Shown: piece by piece, positions 35,358-44,531 of the stretch
Layout: every line of letters starts with the position of its first letter
Numbering within the stretch: the first letter of the stretch is position 1
Source of the DNA: Albimonas sp963977235
GTDB lineage: Bacteria; Pseudomonadota; Alphaproteobacteria; Rhodobacterales; Rhodobacteraceae
Assembly: GCF_963977235.1 (NCBI RefSeq)
Contig: NZ_CAXBOD010000001.1
Location: forward strand, 434,001-498,000
Reading direction: 5' to 3'
DNA: 64,000 bases
Notes under the pieces: generated by a model
Seen by the model: the letters and a program-made list of their open reading frames with translations, nothing else
The model's database searches: none
What the model was told of the DNA's origin: nothing
Program-made: the position numbers and the translations under genes

Positions 35358-38300
35358 TCAGTTCAGGGCGCCGGCCGGGCCGCCTGCGCGGCGCTTCAGC
35401 TCTGCGATCGCTTCGGGATCGAGCTCGTCGCCCGTGCCCACATGCCGCTCCAGCAGGCCGTCGAGCACCGCGTCCTCGGGGGCGCCGGCGGCGGCGGCCT
35501 CCGCCGGATCGAGGCGCTTGAGCACGCGGGCGGCGATGTCGATCAAGGTGGCGCCGCCGGCGAGGCTCATCAAGGGGATGTCGATGCCCAGTTTCTCCTC
35601 GGCGGCCATGCGCAGGTCGACGGCCATCAGGCTGTCGAAGCCCAGCTCGGTCAGCGGCTGGCGGGGATCGATCTCCTCGGCCGGCAGGCGGAGGATGCGC
35701 GAGGTCTCGCCGGCCAGCAGCTCGGCGATCTTCTTGAGCGCCTCGGCCTCGGTCATCCCGGCGACCAGGGCGGCGAGGTCGAGGGCGGCCTCGCCCGCCG
35801 CGGAGGCGTCGGGCATCTCCATGCGCGCGAACAGCGGCGTGCGGGTGATCGCGAGCTCCCGGGACGCGGAGGCCCAGTCGATCTGGGCGTAGCTCACCGC
35901 CGAGGCGTCCTGCGGGTCGGCGGCGGCGAGCGCCATCTCCAGCCCCTGGAACGCCTCGCGCGCGGTGATCGCCGAGGCGCCGAGGCGGTCGGAGAGGATC
36001 GCGCCGGTCTTGGCGTCGCGGGTCAGATACCCCGCGTCGGAGATCGCGCCCCAGGCCACCGCAAGGCCGGGGTGGCCCGCGCGCCGACGCTCGGCCATCA
36101 GCGCCTCGAGGTAGCAGTTGGCGGCGACATAGGCGGTCTGGCCCGGGTTGCCGACCAGCGTGGTCGCCGAGGAATAGACCACGAAGAGGTCGAGCTTGAG
36201 GTCCCGCGTCAGGCGGTCCAGCGTCTCGGCCCCCGCGATCTTGGGGCGCAGGACGGTGCGGATCCGCTCGCCGTCGAGATTGGCGAACAGCGCGTCGTCG
36301 AGGGTCATGGCGGTGTGCAGCACGCCGCGCAGGCGGGCGGGGCCGGCCTCGATCTCGTCGATCAGCTCTTTCTGGGCGGTCTCGTCGGCGGCGTCGCAGG
36401 CGCGGGTCACGACCTTGGCGCCCATCGCCTCCATCCGGCGGATGGCGGTCTTGGCGGCCTCGGTCACACGGCCGGAGCGGGAGGTGAGCCAGATGTGGCG
36501 GGCGCCCCGCTCTACCAGCCAGGCGGCGGTTTCGGCGCCGAAACCGCCCAGCCCGCCAACCACCAGATAGGCGCCCTTGCCGGTGATCCTGGGCGCGCGG
36601 GTGCGCGGCGCCTCGACCTTCGGGGGGGCCTTCACCAGGATCTTGCCGATATGGCCGGACTTCTGCATCAGGCGGAAGGCGTCGACCACCTCGGCGCTGT
36701 CGAAGACGATGTGCGGCAGCGGGATCAGGTCGCCCCGCTCGAACCCTTCGCCGAGTTGCTCGAACACGCGCACGGCGAGCTCGGGACGGTAGACCAGCAG
36801 CTGGTCCGCATCCACGCCGAAGTAGGTCAGATTGCGCCGGAACGGGCGCAGGCCGATCTGGGAGTTGGCGTAGTAGTCGCGCTTGCCCAGTTCGACGAAG
36901 CGGCCGAAGGGCTTCAGGCACTCGATCGAGCGCTCCATCGCCTCGCCGAACAGCGAGTTCAGGACCACGTCGACGCCCTCGCCGTCGGTCACGCGCATCA
37001 CGTCGTCGGCGAAGGTCAGGGAGCGGCTGTCGAAGACATGCGCGGCGCCGAGCTGGCGCAGCAGCTCGCGCTTGGCCGGAGAGCCGGCGGTGGCGATGAC
37101 CTGCGCGCCGCGGGCGGCGGCGATCTGCAGGGCCGCGAGGCCGACGCCGCCGGCGCCGCCGTGGATCAGCACGGTCTCGCCGCTCGACAGGTTCGACAGT
37201 TCCACCAGCCCGTACCAGGCGGTCAGGAAGGTGGTGGGGATGGTCGCGGCCGCCGTCAGGTCGACGCCCTCGGGCAGCGGGGCGACGGCGTTCTCGTGCA
37301 CGCAGACATGGGTGGCGAAGCAGCTGGGCGCGAAGGCGATCACGCGATCGCCCTCCCGGAAGCGGGCGCAGGCGGGGCCGGTGCGCACCACCACGCCCGA
37401 GCATTCCATGCCCAGCGTGGGGCCGGCGAAACCGTCCTCGAGCGCCTCTTCGGGCAGCAGGCCCTGGGCCCACATGATGTCGCGGAAGTTCAGGCCGGCG
37501 GCGACCACCTCGATCTCGATCTCGCCCTCGGCGGGGGCGCCGCGGTCCTCGACCCGCCACTCGAGGCTGTCGATCGAGCCCTGCTGGCCCAGCGCCAGGC
37601 GGCGCACGCCCATCGCGGGGTTCGCCAGGGTGGCGGCGCGGGCGCGGTCGGCGAGGTCGGAGACGCGCTCGGCCCGCACGCCGGCGCGGCCGGCGAGGTC
37701 GTGGACCGTTTCGCGGTCCTCGGCCGGCGAGAGGATCTCGGCGGCGAGGCGGGCGGGCAGGTCGGCGGCCAGGATCTCGGGCGCGAAGTCGCACAGGCGC
37801 ACGTCGATGTCGGGAAACTCGTTGGCCAGCACGCGGCCGAGGCCCCAGGCGGCGGCCTCGGTCGGGTTCAGCGGACGCAGCGGGCCGGCGGCGACGCCGC
37901 CGCGGGTGACCGTCCACAGGCGGGCGACGCGGCCGGGCAGGGCCAGCGCGGTCTTGGCCGACAGCATCCGGGCGTGGGCGGCGGCCAGCGCAGGACCCTC
38001 GGCCGCGAGATGGGCGAGCAGCACGATCTCGGCCGCCTCGGACGCCTCCAGCGCGGCCGAGAGCTTGGCCTCGGTCACGGCGGCGGTCTCGCGGCCGGCC
38101 TCGGCGAGGCGGGCGACGAGGGCTTCGGCCAGGGCCTTCTCGGCGGCGGCGTGGACCACCAGGATCGGGCCGTCGGCGGTCTCGGCCTCGGCCGGAAGGC
38201 GGGCGGGGGCGGTGGCCAGCACCAGGGCCGCCTGCGCCTCCGCGCTCGCCAGGGGGCGGGCGGAGACGTCGAGGAAGCCGGCCTGGGCCAGGGTCTCGGA

Positions 38301-41300
38301 CCACTCGGGCGCCTCGCGCAGGCGTCCGACGGGCAGGGTGGGATCGAGCGTGTCGGACCACCAGGCGGTCTCGTCGCCCTCGATCAGGTCGGCGATCAGG
38401 CTGGGCGCCTCCTCGACGGCGACGAGGGCGGCGCCCTCGGCCATCAGGGCCTTGAGATCGGCGAGCGCGGGCGCGCCCAGGCGGCACAGCGCGTCGCCGG
38501 CCAGCACCAGGTCGAAGCTGCGGCCGGGCAGGATCTCGTCGAGGGGCAGGTAGTCGATCTTGGCCCGGTCCGGGTCGCCCACCTTGAGCGAGCGGACGTG
38601 GCGCGGATCGGGGTCGGTCACCACGCAGGCCGAGACCACGGCGGCGGCCTGCAGCCGGTCGAGCAGGGCCGCGGGCGCCGCGCCGACCACCAGCACGTCG
38701 AGGCGACGGTCGGGGCGGGCGTTGGCGACCGTGATCGCGGCCGCCTCCGACAGGGCCGACCAGCGCGCCTCGCCGGCGGGGCCGGAGGCGGCCATGCGCA
38801 GCTGGGCCGCGGTGACGGGTCCGTCGGCGCCCTCGGAGGGACCGGCGGCCAGCAGCCGGGGCAGCGCGTCGGGCAGGGCCATCAGGCGCGCGATCTCGAC
38901 GATGCGGCGGGGCGCCTCGGCGAACAGCGCCTCGACCAGGGCCGAGAGGGGCGGATAGGGCGGGTTGGGATCGAGCAGCGCGCGCCCGTCCTCGGTCCGG
39001 CCGACGGCCTCGTCCTCCTCCAGCGCCATCAGCAGACGCTCGAACAGGGGGCGGGCGGTTTCGGCAAGGCGGCCCTCGGCGATCAGCGCCTCGGCGTCGA
39101 GCACGGTGGATTCGGTCGCGAGATGGGCCAGCGCGTCGCGGGCGACCCGGCGCGCGGTGGTGTCCAGCAGCAGCGCGCCGGCCGAGAGCTCGGGCGCCTC
39201 GTCCACCGCGATCTCGCGCAGCAGGCCGGGGGCGAGCGCGCCCAGGTCCGACTTCGCGCCGCCGGCCGGGGCGATGCGGGCCAGCGCATTGCGATAGGTC
39301 AGCTCGGCCGCCGGCTTCACGCGCGAGATCCGCACGCCCTTGAACCGGGCGCCGGTCAGCGTGGCGATGGGCGCGCCGGTGGCGTCGCAGAGCCGGAAGG
39401 TGGCCTCGAGCGAGCGCTCCGAGGCGCGGTCGATCTCCACCCAGGCGCCGACGGGGGCGGCGTGGGGCGCGTGCAGGATCAACGAGCCCAGGCGCACCGG
39501 CAGGTAGGACATCGAGCCGTCGGCGGACTTCGCCCGCTCTGCGATCAGGGCGAACAGGCCGTGGAAGGCGGCGTCCAGCAGCGCGGGGTGCAGCGCGTGG
39601 CGCGTGCAGTCGAGCGCGGGGTGCGCCGCGTCCAGCGTCACGAAGGCGGAGCGGTCGTCCACGATCCGCGCCGAGACGGCGCGGCGGAACACCTCGCCAT
39701 AGCCGAGCCCGAAGCGGCGGGTCAGCTCATAGAGGCGCTCGGCCCCCACGGTGCGCTCGGCGTCGGGCGCGGGCGGGGCCTTGGGGGCGGGCACGGGGCC
39801 GGCGGGCCGGCGTAGGCGGCCGCGGGCGTGCAGGCCGAACTCCTCGCCAGACAGGCGGCGGCGGCTTTCCACGTCCACCACCATGCGGTCGCCCTGGACG
39901 GTGGTGCGGAGCTCGTAGCCGGTCCCCTCCTCCATCGCCAGCGGGCGCAGGATGTCGAGGTCGACAAGCTCGATCGGGCCGTCGTCGCGGCCGTCGCCGG
40001 CCAGCGCCTCGATCCCGGCGGCGAGCGCCATGTCCACGTAGCCGGCCGCGGGGAACACCACCGCGTCCTCGACCCGGTGATCGCCGAGCCAGGCGGGGGA
40101 GCCGGGATCGACCGTGGCGCGCCAGTCGCGGCCGCCGGCGCGCAGGGCCGTGCCCAGCAGCGGATCGCCGCCCACGGCGTCGAGCTGGCGGACCGCCTCG
40201 TCGGAGGGGGGCAGGAAGTAGGTCTGCAGCCGCCAGGGATACAGCGGCAGGTCCTGGTCGGGACGGGCGTCGCGGCCGAAGAAGCGGTTCTCGACCAGTT
40301 GCGCGCCCTGGGCCACGGCCAGCGCCACCACGCGGCGCATGTCGGCGCGCGGGTCCTTCTCCTCGAGCGTGGTCAGCACGGCGGAGGGGCGCGAGCGGTC
40401 GGCGGCGGTGTCGCGGACATAGGTCGACAGGACCGGGCGGGGCCCGATCTCGACGAAGGTCACGCAGTCGGCCTCGAGCAGGGCTTCGAGGCCCTGTCGG
40501 AACAGGACCGGCTGGCGGATGTTGGACCACCAGTAGTGCGGGCCCAGCGCCTCGCCGTCGGCGGGGGCGCCGAAGGTGGCCGAGACGAAGTCGCAGCGGG
40601 TCTCGGCCGGGCGCAGCCAGTCGAGGTCGCCCAGCAGATCGTCCTTCAGCGCCTCGGCGATGGGGGAGTGGAACGGATACTCCAGCCCCAGCGCCTTGCA
40701 GGCGATCTTCTTGCGGCGCGCGAACTTCGCGAAGGCGGCGATCTGGTCCGAGGGGCCCGAGATGGTCACCGAGCGGGGGGAGTTGTCGGCCGCCACCGCG
40801 ATCTGGTCGAAGCCGCCTTCCTCGATCGCGGCGCGCGTGGCGTCCTCGCCCGCCAGCACGGCGGCCATGGTGCCGCGGTCGCGGATCTTCTCCTGGTTGC
40901 GGGAGCGCACGTGGATCAGGCGCACCGCGTCGGGCAGGTCGAAGGCGCCGGCGGCCCAGGCCGCGGCGACCTCGCCGACCGAATGGCCGAGCACGGCGTC
41001 GGGCTTCAGGCCCTTCTCGGCCAGGCTCTCGACCGTGGCCACCTGGGTGGCGAAGATCAGCGGCTGGGCGAGGGAGGTGTAGGGCAGACGCTCCTCGAGG
41101 TCGTCGGCATGCATCGCCTCGACCAGCGACACGTCGGCGAGCTTCTCGAAGATGGTCGAGACCGCGTCGAAGGTGGCGCGGAAGATCGGGTCGTTGGCAT
41201 AGGCCGCCCGGCCCATGCCGACATGCTGGGCGCCGTTGCCCGAGAAGACGAAGGCCGTGCGGCCCTCCTTCGACTGGGCGCGGCCGGTGGCGAGCATCGG

Positions 41301-42848
41301 GGACTTCTCGCCCGCCAGATGCGCGTCGAGCGCGGCGATCTGCTCGTTCCGGTCGCCAGACAGGGCGATCAGGCGATGGGGCAGCCGCTCGCGCTGGTAG
41401 GCGGCGGCGTTGGACACGCGCGCGGCCTCGGCCGCCGAGGCGCCGTCGAGGCGGGCGCGGTAGGCGCGGGCGAGCGCGGTCAGCGATTCCTCGGAGCGGG
41501 CCGAGAGGATCAGGGGCGCGGGCTCGATCTTGCCGGGCTCGGGGCGGCGCTCCTCGGCCTTGGGCTGGCGCAGGACCACGTGGGCGTTGGCGCCGCCGAA
41601 GCCGAAGGAGTTGACGCCGGCGTAAAGCGGCGCGCCCTGCGTCACCAGCGGCATGGCCGAGGCCGCGACCGACAGGTTCCAGTCTTCGAACTTGATGTCG
41701 GGGTTGGGCTCGTTGAAGTGCAGCGAGGCGGGGAGCATCCCGTGCTCGAGCGCCAGCTGCGCCTTGAGCAGGCCGACGAGGCCGGAGCCCGCTTCGAGAT
41801 GGCCGACGTTGGTCTTGGCCGAGCCGATGGGCAACGGATCGGCGCGGCGCTGGCCCAGCGCCTGGCCCAGCGCCCAGGTCTCGATCGGGTCGCCGGCGCG
41901 TGTGCCGGTGCCATGCGCCTCGATGAAGGCGAGCTTGGCGGGATTGATGTTGAAGCGCTGGTAGACGTCGTCGAGCAGCGCGCGCTGCTGATCGCCCGAG
42001 GGCAGCGACACGCCGGTCGTTCGCCCGTCGGAGTTGATCCCCGCGCCCGAGATCACGCCCAGAACGCGGTCGTTGTTGGCGATCGCGGACTCCAGCGTGC
42101 GCAGCACGAAGACCACCGCCCCCTCGGAGCGGACGTAGCCGTCGCCGTTGGCGTCGAACGCCTGGCAGAGGCCGACCTTCGAGAGCATCGTCGCGGCCGA
42201 GAAGCCCACGAAGGGGAACGGCGACAGCAGCATGTTCACCGCACCGACGATGGCGGTGTCCACGAGCCCCGCCTGCATGGCGACGAACGCCTCGTGCAGC
42301 GCGTAGAGGCCCGAGGAGCAGGCGGTGTCGACGGTGTAGCTGGGCCCGTTGAGGTCGAGGATGTAGCTGACCCGGTTCGAGATCAGCGACAGGGTGTTCC
42401 CGGTCATGAACTGGGAATCGATCCCCGCCGGATCGTAGTAGAAGCGGTTGGCGTAGTCGGACGAGGACGCGCCGACGAACACGCCGGTCGTCGCCTTGGG
42501 CAGGTCCGAGGCGCGCAGGCCGGATTTCTCCAACGCCTCCCACGTCACCTGAAGCATCAGGCGCTGCTGGGGGTCCATCTGCTCGGCTTCGCGCGGCGAA
42601 ATGCCGAAGAAGCCCGCATCGAAGTCGAAGGGGGCGTCGAGCTGGCCAGCGGCAAAGGTGTAGCTGCGGCCCGGGCCGCCCGCCGGATTGCGCCAGCGGT
42701 CGGTCGCCCAACGGGACGGATCGACCTGTCCGACGGAACAGCGTCCGTCCTTGAGGAGCGACCAGAACCCGTCTGCGTCCGAAGCGCCGGGGAGCCGGCA
42801 GCCGTACCCGACGATGGCGATCTCGCCCGGCTTGGTTGATTTAAGCAC
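35358..42848 (-). CDS. rkpA: RkpA-like type I polyketide/fatty-acid synthase (KS-AT-DH-(MT-like)-ER-KR-ACP)
   Basis: 2,496-residue multidomain synthase. KS: DTACSS with Cys177, His312 (EAHGTGT) and His350 (NVGHLEAG), a full triad. AT: GHSVGE with Ser623 and YPFHSP. DH: GDHRVEDAVVFPAAGY (His924) with Asp1092 (HPALLDAAFHG). A region around 1380-1480 looks like a decayed methyltransferase fold (LDVLVVGAAPAALLDRL). ER: nucleotide motif GGAGGVG near 1897-1903. KR: GGLGGFG from 2098 and active Tyr2240 (AYVAAN). ACP: LGFDSLMAVDL with phosphopantetheine Ser2406. There is no thioesterase. All reducing domains look intact, so the product should be a saturated chain. Start GTG with GAGGGCAGG upstream. 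First gene of the capsule operon; similar in size and order to Sinorhizobium RkpA, which is needed for K-antigen production. Confidence 0.9.
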   Translation of the reverse strand: MLKSTKPGEIAIVGYGCRLPGASDADGFWSLLKDGRCSVGQVDPSRWATDRWRNPAGGPGRSYTFAAGQLDAPFDFDAGFFGISPREAEQMDPQQRLMLQVTWEALEKSGLRASDLPKATTGVFVGASSSDYANRFYYDPAGIDSQFMTGNTLSLISNRVSYILDLNGPSYTVDTACSSGLYALHEAFVAMQAGLVDTAIVGAVNMLLSPFPFVGFSAATMLSKVGLCQAFDANGDGYVRSEGAVVFVLRTLESAIANNDRVLGVISGAGINSDGRTTGVSLPSGDQQRALLDDVYQRFNINPAKLAFIEAHGTGTRAGDPIETWALGQALGQRRADPLPIGSAKTNVGHLEAGSGLVGLLKAQLALEHGMLPASLHFNEPNPDIKFEDWNLSVAASAMPLVTQGAPLYAGVNSFGFGGANAHVVLRQPKAEERRPEPGKIEPAPLILSARSEESLTALARAYRARLDGASAAEAARVSNAAAYQRERLPHRLIALSGDRNEQIAALDAHLAGEKSPMLATGRAQSKEGRTAFVFSGNGAQHVGMGRAAYANDPIFRATFDAVSTIFEKLADVSLVEAMHADDLEERLPYTSLAQPLIFATQVATVESLAEKGLKPDAVLGHSVGEVAAAWAAGAFDLPDAVRLIHVRSRNQEKIRDRGTMAAVLAGEDATRAAIEEGGFDQIAVAADNSPRSVTISGPSDQIAAFAKFARRKKIACKALGLEYPFHSPIAEALKDDLLGDLDWLRPAETRCDFVSATFGAPADGEALGPHYWWSNIRQPVLFRQGLEALLEADCVTFVEIGPRPVLSTYVRDTAADRSRPSAVLTTLEEKDPRADMRRVVALAVAQGAQLVENRFFGRDARPDQDLPLYPWRLQTYFLPPSDEAVRQLDAVGGDPLLGTALRAGGRDWRATVDPGSPAWLGDHRVEDAVVFPAAGYVDMALAAGIEALAGDGRDDGPIELVDLDILRPLAMEEGTGYELRTTVQGDRMVVDVESRRRLSGEEFGLHARGRLRRPAGPVPAPKAPPAPDAERTVGAERLYELTRRFGLGYGEVFRRAVSARIVDDRSAFVTLDAAHPALDCTRHALHPALLDAAFHGLFALIAERAKSADGSMSYLPVRLGSLILHAPHAAPVGAWVEIDRASERSLEATFRLCDATGAPIATLTGARFKGVRISRVKPAAELTYRNALARIAPAGGAKSDLGALAPGLLREIAVDEAPELSAGALLLDTTARRVARDALAHLATESTVLDAEALIAEGRLAETARPLFERLLMALEEDEAVGRTEDGRALLDPNPPYPPLSALVEALFAEAPRRIVEIARLMALPDALPRLLAAGPSEGADGPVTAAQLRMAASGPAGEARWSALSEAAAITVANARPDRRLDVLVVGAAPAALLDRLQAAAVVSACVVTDPDPRHVRSLKVGDPDRAKIDYLPLDEILPGRSFDLVLAGDALCRLGAPALADLKALMAEGAALVAVEEAPSLIADLIEGDETAWWSDTLDPTLPVGRLREAPEWSETLAQAGFLDVSARPLASAEAQAALVLATAPARLPAEAETADGPILVVHAAAEKALAEALVARLAEAGRETAAVTEAKLSAALEASEAAEIVLLAHLAAEGPALAAAHARMLSAKTALALPGRVARLWTVTRGGVAAGPLRPLNPTEAAAWGLGRVLANEFPDIDVRLCDFAPEILAADLPARLAAEILSPAEDRETVHDLAGRAGVRAERVSDLADRARAATLANPAMGVRRLALGQQGSIDSLEWRVEDRGAPAEGEIEIEVVAAGLNFRDIMWAQGLLPEEALEDGFAGPTLGMECSGVVVRTGPACARFREGDRVIAFAPSCFATHVCVHENAVAPLPEGVDLTAAATIPTTFLTAWYGLVELSNLSSGETVLIHGGAGGVGLAALQIAAARGAQVIATAGSPAKRELLRQLGAAHVFDSRSLTFADDVMRVTDGEGVDVVLNSLFGEAMERSIECLKPFGRFVELGKRDYYANSQIGLRPFRRNLTYFGVDADQLLVYRPELAVRVFEQLGEGFERGDLIPLPHIVFDSAEVVDAFRLMQKSGHIGKILVKAPPKVEAPRTRAPRITGKGAYLVVGGLGGFGAETAAWLVERGARHIWLTSRSGRVTEAAKTAIRRMEAMGAKVVTRACDAADETAQKELIDEIEAGPARLRGVLHTAMTLDDALFANLDGERIRTVLRPKIAGAETLDRLTRDLKLDLFVVYSSATTLVGNPGQTAYVAANCYLEALMAERRRAGHPGLAVAWGAISDAGYLTRDAKTGAILSDRLGASAITAREAFQGLEMALAAADPQDASAVSYAQIDWASASRELAITRTPLFARMEMPDASAAGEAALDLAALVAGMTEAEALKKIAELLAGETSRILRLPAEEIDPRQPLTELGFDSLMAVDLRMAAEEKLGIDIPLMSLAGGATLIDIAARVLKRLDPAEAAAAGAPEDAVLDGLLERHVGTGDELDPEAIAELKRRAGGPAGALN

Positions 42849-43042
42849 AGCCTGCCCTCTGCGACCTTAGCGGCGCGCCGGGTGCCTTTTGCCCGGCGTT
42901 CTCGATTTTCGGTCCCACTCCCCCCACGTCGTTGCGTGTCGGGACCGTGCCTCGTATCTCGCCGTAGCGGAATTCTCGTTCCGCGGCAACTTGGCCCAAC
43001 CGCCGCACCGTCCCGTAACGGCTCGGCGATCCTCGGCTTCGA

Positions 43043-43107
43043 TTAACAACCGGTTAAGCATAACTTCCCGAACGTGTCGAAACAACGCTTTGCAACGGAA
43101 TGTTGCA
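43043..43107 (-). promoter_or_regulatory. candidate promoter and dyads upstream of the rkpA-like operon
   Basis: On the minus strand TTGTTT (43080-43085), a 17-base spacer and TATGCT (43057-43062) resemble a promoter, giving a leader of about 200 bases. Just upstream TGCAAC-N5-GTTGCA (43091-43107) is a perfect dyad, and TTAAC-N5-GTTAA (43043-43057) sits at the expected start point. The patch is strikingly AT-rich compared with its surroundings. Confidence 0.4.
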
Positions 43108-43115
43108 GGGCTCGG

Positions 43116-44531
43116 TTAACGCAGCGGCGCGATCCGGCGCAGAACCCAGCCCGCCAGATAGAGCGATCCGCAGATCAGCACCCGCGGCGGAGCGGCCTGG
43201 CCCCCCGCCTGCGCATCCGCGCGTGAGGCGGCGCGGGACAGGGCGGCGTCAAAGCCCTCGGCCGGCGCTGCGTCAAGTCCGGCGGCGCGGCCGGCCTGGG
43301 CCAGCACCTCGGCCGGCAGGCTGGCGCCCGCGTCGGGAATCGCCAGCGTCTCGACCGAGGCGGCGAGCCCCCGGAAATGCGCCAGGAAGCCGGTGGGATC
43401 CTTGGTCTCGAGCATCCCCACGACCAGGCGCAGCGGCGCGGGGCGACGCTCGTTCAGGGCGGCCATGTGCGCGGCCAGCGCCTCGCCGGCCGCGACGTTG
43501 TGGCCGCCGTCCAGCCAGATCTCCGAGTCGGGGGGAAGGCCCGGAAGCTGCGCCGGGTCTAGGCGTTGCAGCCGCGCGGGCCACTGCACCCGCTCCAGCG
43601 CCGCGGCGCAGGCGGCGTCGGCGACGCCCAGCCGGCGCAGGGCGGCCAGCGCGGCGCCGGCGTTCTCGATCTGGTGGGCGCCGGGCAGCGCGGGCAGGTC
43701 GAGGTCGAGCAGCCCGTCCCCGTCCTGATAGACCAGCCGCCCGCGCTCGGACCACGCCTGCCAGTCGCGGTTGGCCACGATCAGGGGGGCGCCGATGGCC
43801 TCGGCCCGCGCCTCGATGACCGAGAGCGCGGCGTCGGGCTGGGGGCCGACCACGCAGGGCGCGCCGGGCTTGAGGATGCCGGCCTTCTCGCCTGCGATCT
43901 CGGCGATGGTCTCGCCGAGGTATTGCTGGTGGTCGATCGAGATCGGGGTGATCACGGTCAGCGCCGGCCGATCGACCACGTTGGTGGCGTCCAGACGCCC
44001 GCCGAGCCCGGTTTCCAGCAGCGTGTGGTCGGCCGGGCGCCGCGCGAAGGCCAGCAGCGCCGCGCAGGTGGTGATCTCGAAGAAGGTGATCGAGGTCCCG
44101 CCATTCACCCGCTCGCATTCGTCCAGCAGCGCGGCGAAGTCGGGCTCGGCGATCAGCTCGCCATGCAGGCGGATCCGCTCATGGAAGCGGGCGAGGTGGG
44201 GGGAGGTGTAGACGTTGGTGGTCTTCCCCGCCGCCTCCAGCCCCGCGCGGATCATCGCCAGCGTCGAGCCCTTGCCGTTGGTTCCGGCGATGTGCACCAC
44301 GCCGGGCAGCGACCGCTCGGGGTGGCCGAGCTCATCCAGCAGGCGGTGCATGCGGTCGAGCGTCAGGTCGATGATCTTGGGATGCAGCGTCATCAGACGC
44401 TCGAGGATCATGTCCGAGGGCGCGCTTCCGGCCTGGCCGCGGATCGAATCCGCGGTGACGCCGCCCACGCCCGGGGCGACCGGCGCGCCCGGTGGGACGG
44501 GACCGTCGATCTCGGCGGGCTGGCGGCTCAA
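43116..44531 (-). CDS. folC: bifunctional folylpolyglutamate/dihydrofolate synthase FolC
   Basis: Adds glutamate to dihydropteroate and to folates, retaining them in the cytoplasm. The P-loop is VVHIAGTNGKGSTLAMI, followed by YTSPHLARFHERIRL, the Mur-ligase-type ETGLGGRLDATN and SIDHQQYLG, and LDGGHNVAAGEALA in the C-terminal domain. As drawn, the start is a TTG overlapping the accD stop (TTGA) and gives 471 residues with about 40 poorly conserved N-terminal residues. The ATG at 44411 would give 431, the normal length, but cuts close to the conserved SDMILERLMTLHPK. It follows accD, an arrangement common in alphaproteobacteria. Confidence 0.93.
   Translation of the reverse strand: MSRQPAEIDGPVPPGAPVAPGVGGVTADSIRGQAGSAPSDMILERLMTLHPKIIDLTLDRMHRLLDELGHPERSLPGVVHIAGTNGKGSTLAMIRAGLEAAGKTTNVYTSPHLARFHERIRLHGELIAEPDFAALLDECERVNGGTSITFFEITTCAALLAFARRPADHTLLETGLGGRLDATNVVDRPALTVITPISIDHQQYLGETIAEIAGEKAGILKPGAPCVVGPQPDAALSVIEARAEAIGAPLIVANRDWQAWSERGRLVYQDGDGLLDLDLPALPGAHQIENAGAALAALRRLGVADAACAAALERVQWPARLQRLDPAQLPGLPPDSEIWLDGGHNVAAGEALAAHMAALNERRPAPLRLVVGMLETKDPTGFLAHFRGLAASVETLAIPDAGASLPAEVLAQAGRAAGLDAAPAEGFDAALSRAASRADAQAGGQAAPPRVLICGSLYLAGWVLRRIAPLR

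Noticed and set aside
35088..42839. Very long plus-strand ORFs (up to 1,575 residues) opposite the PKS gene
   Set aside because: They are antisense shadows in GC-rich DNA: Gly/Ala/Arg/His-rich, with no domain, while the minus strand encodes an intact multidomain synthase with all active sites.
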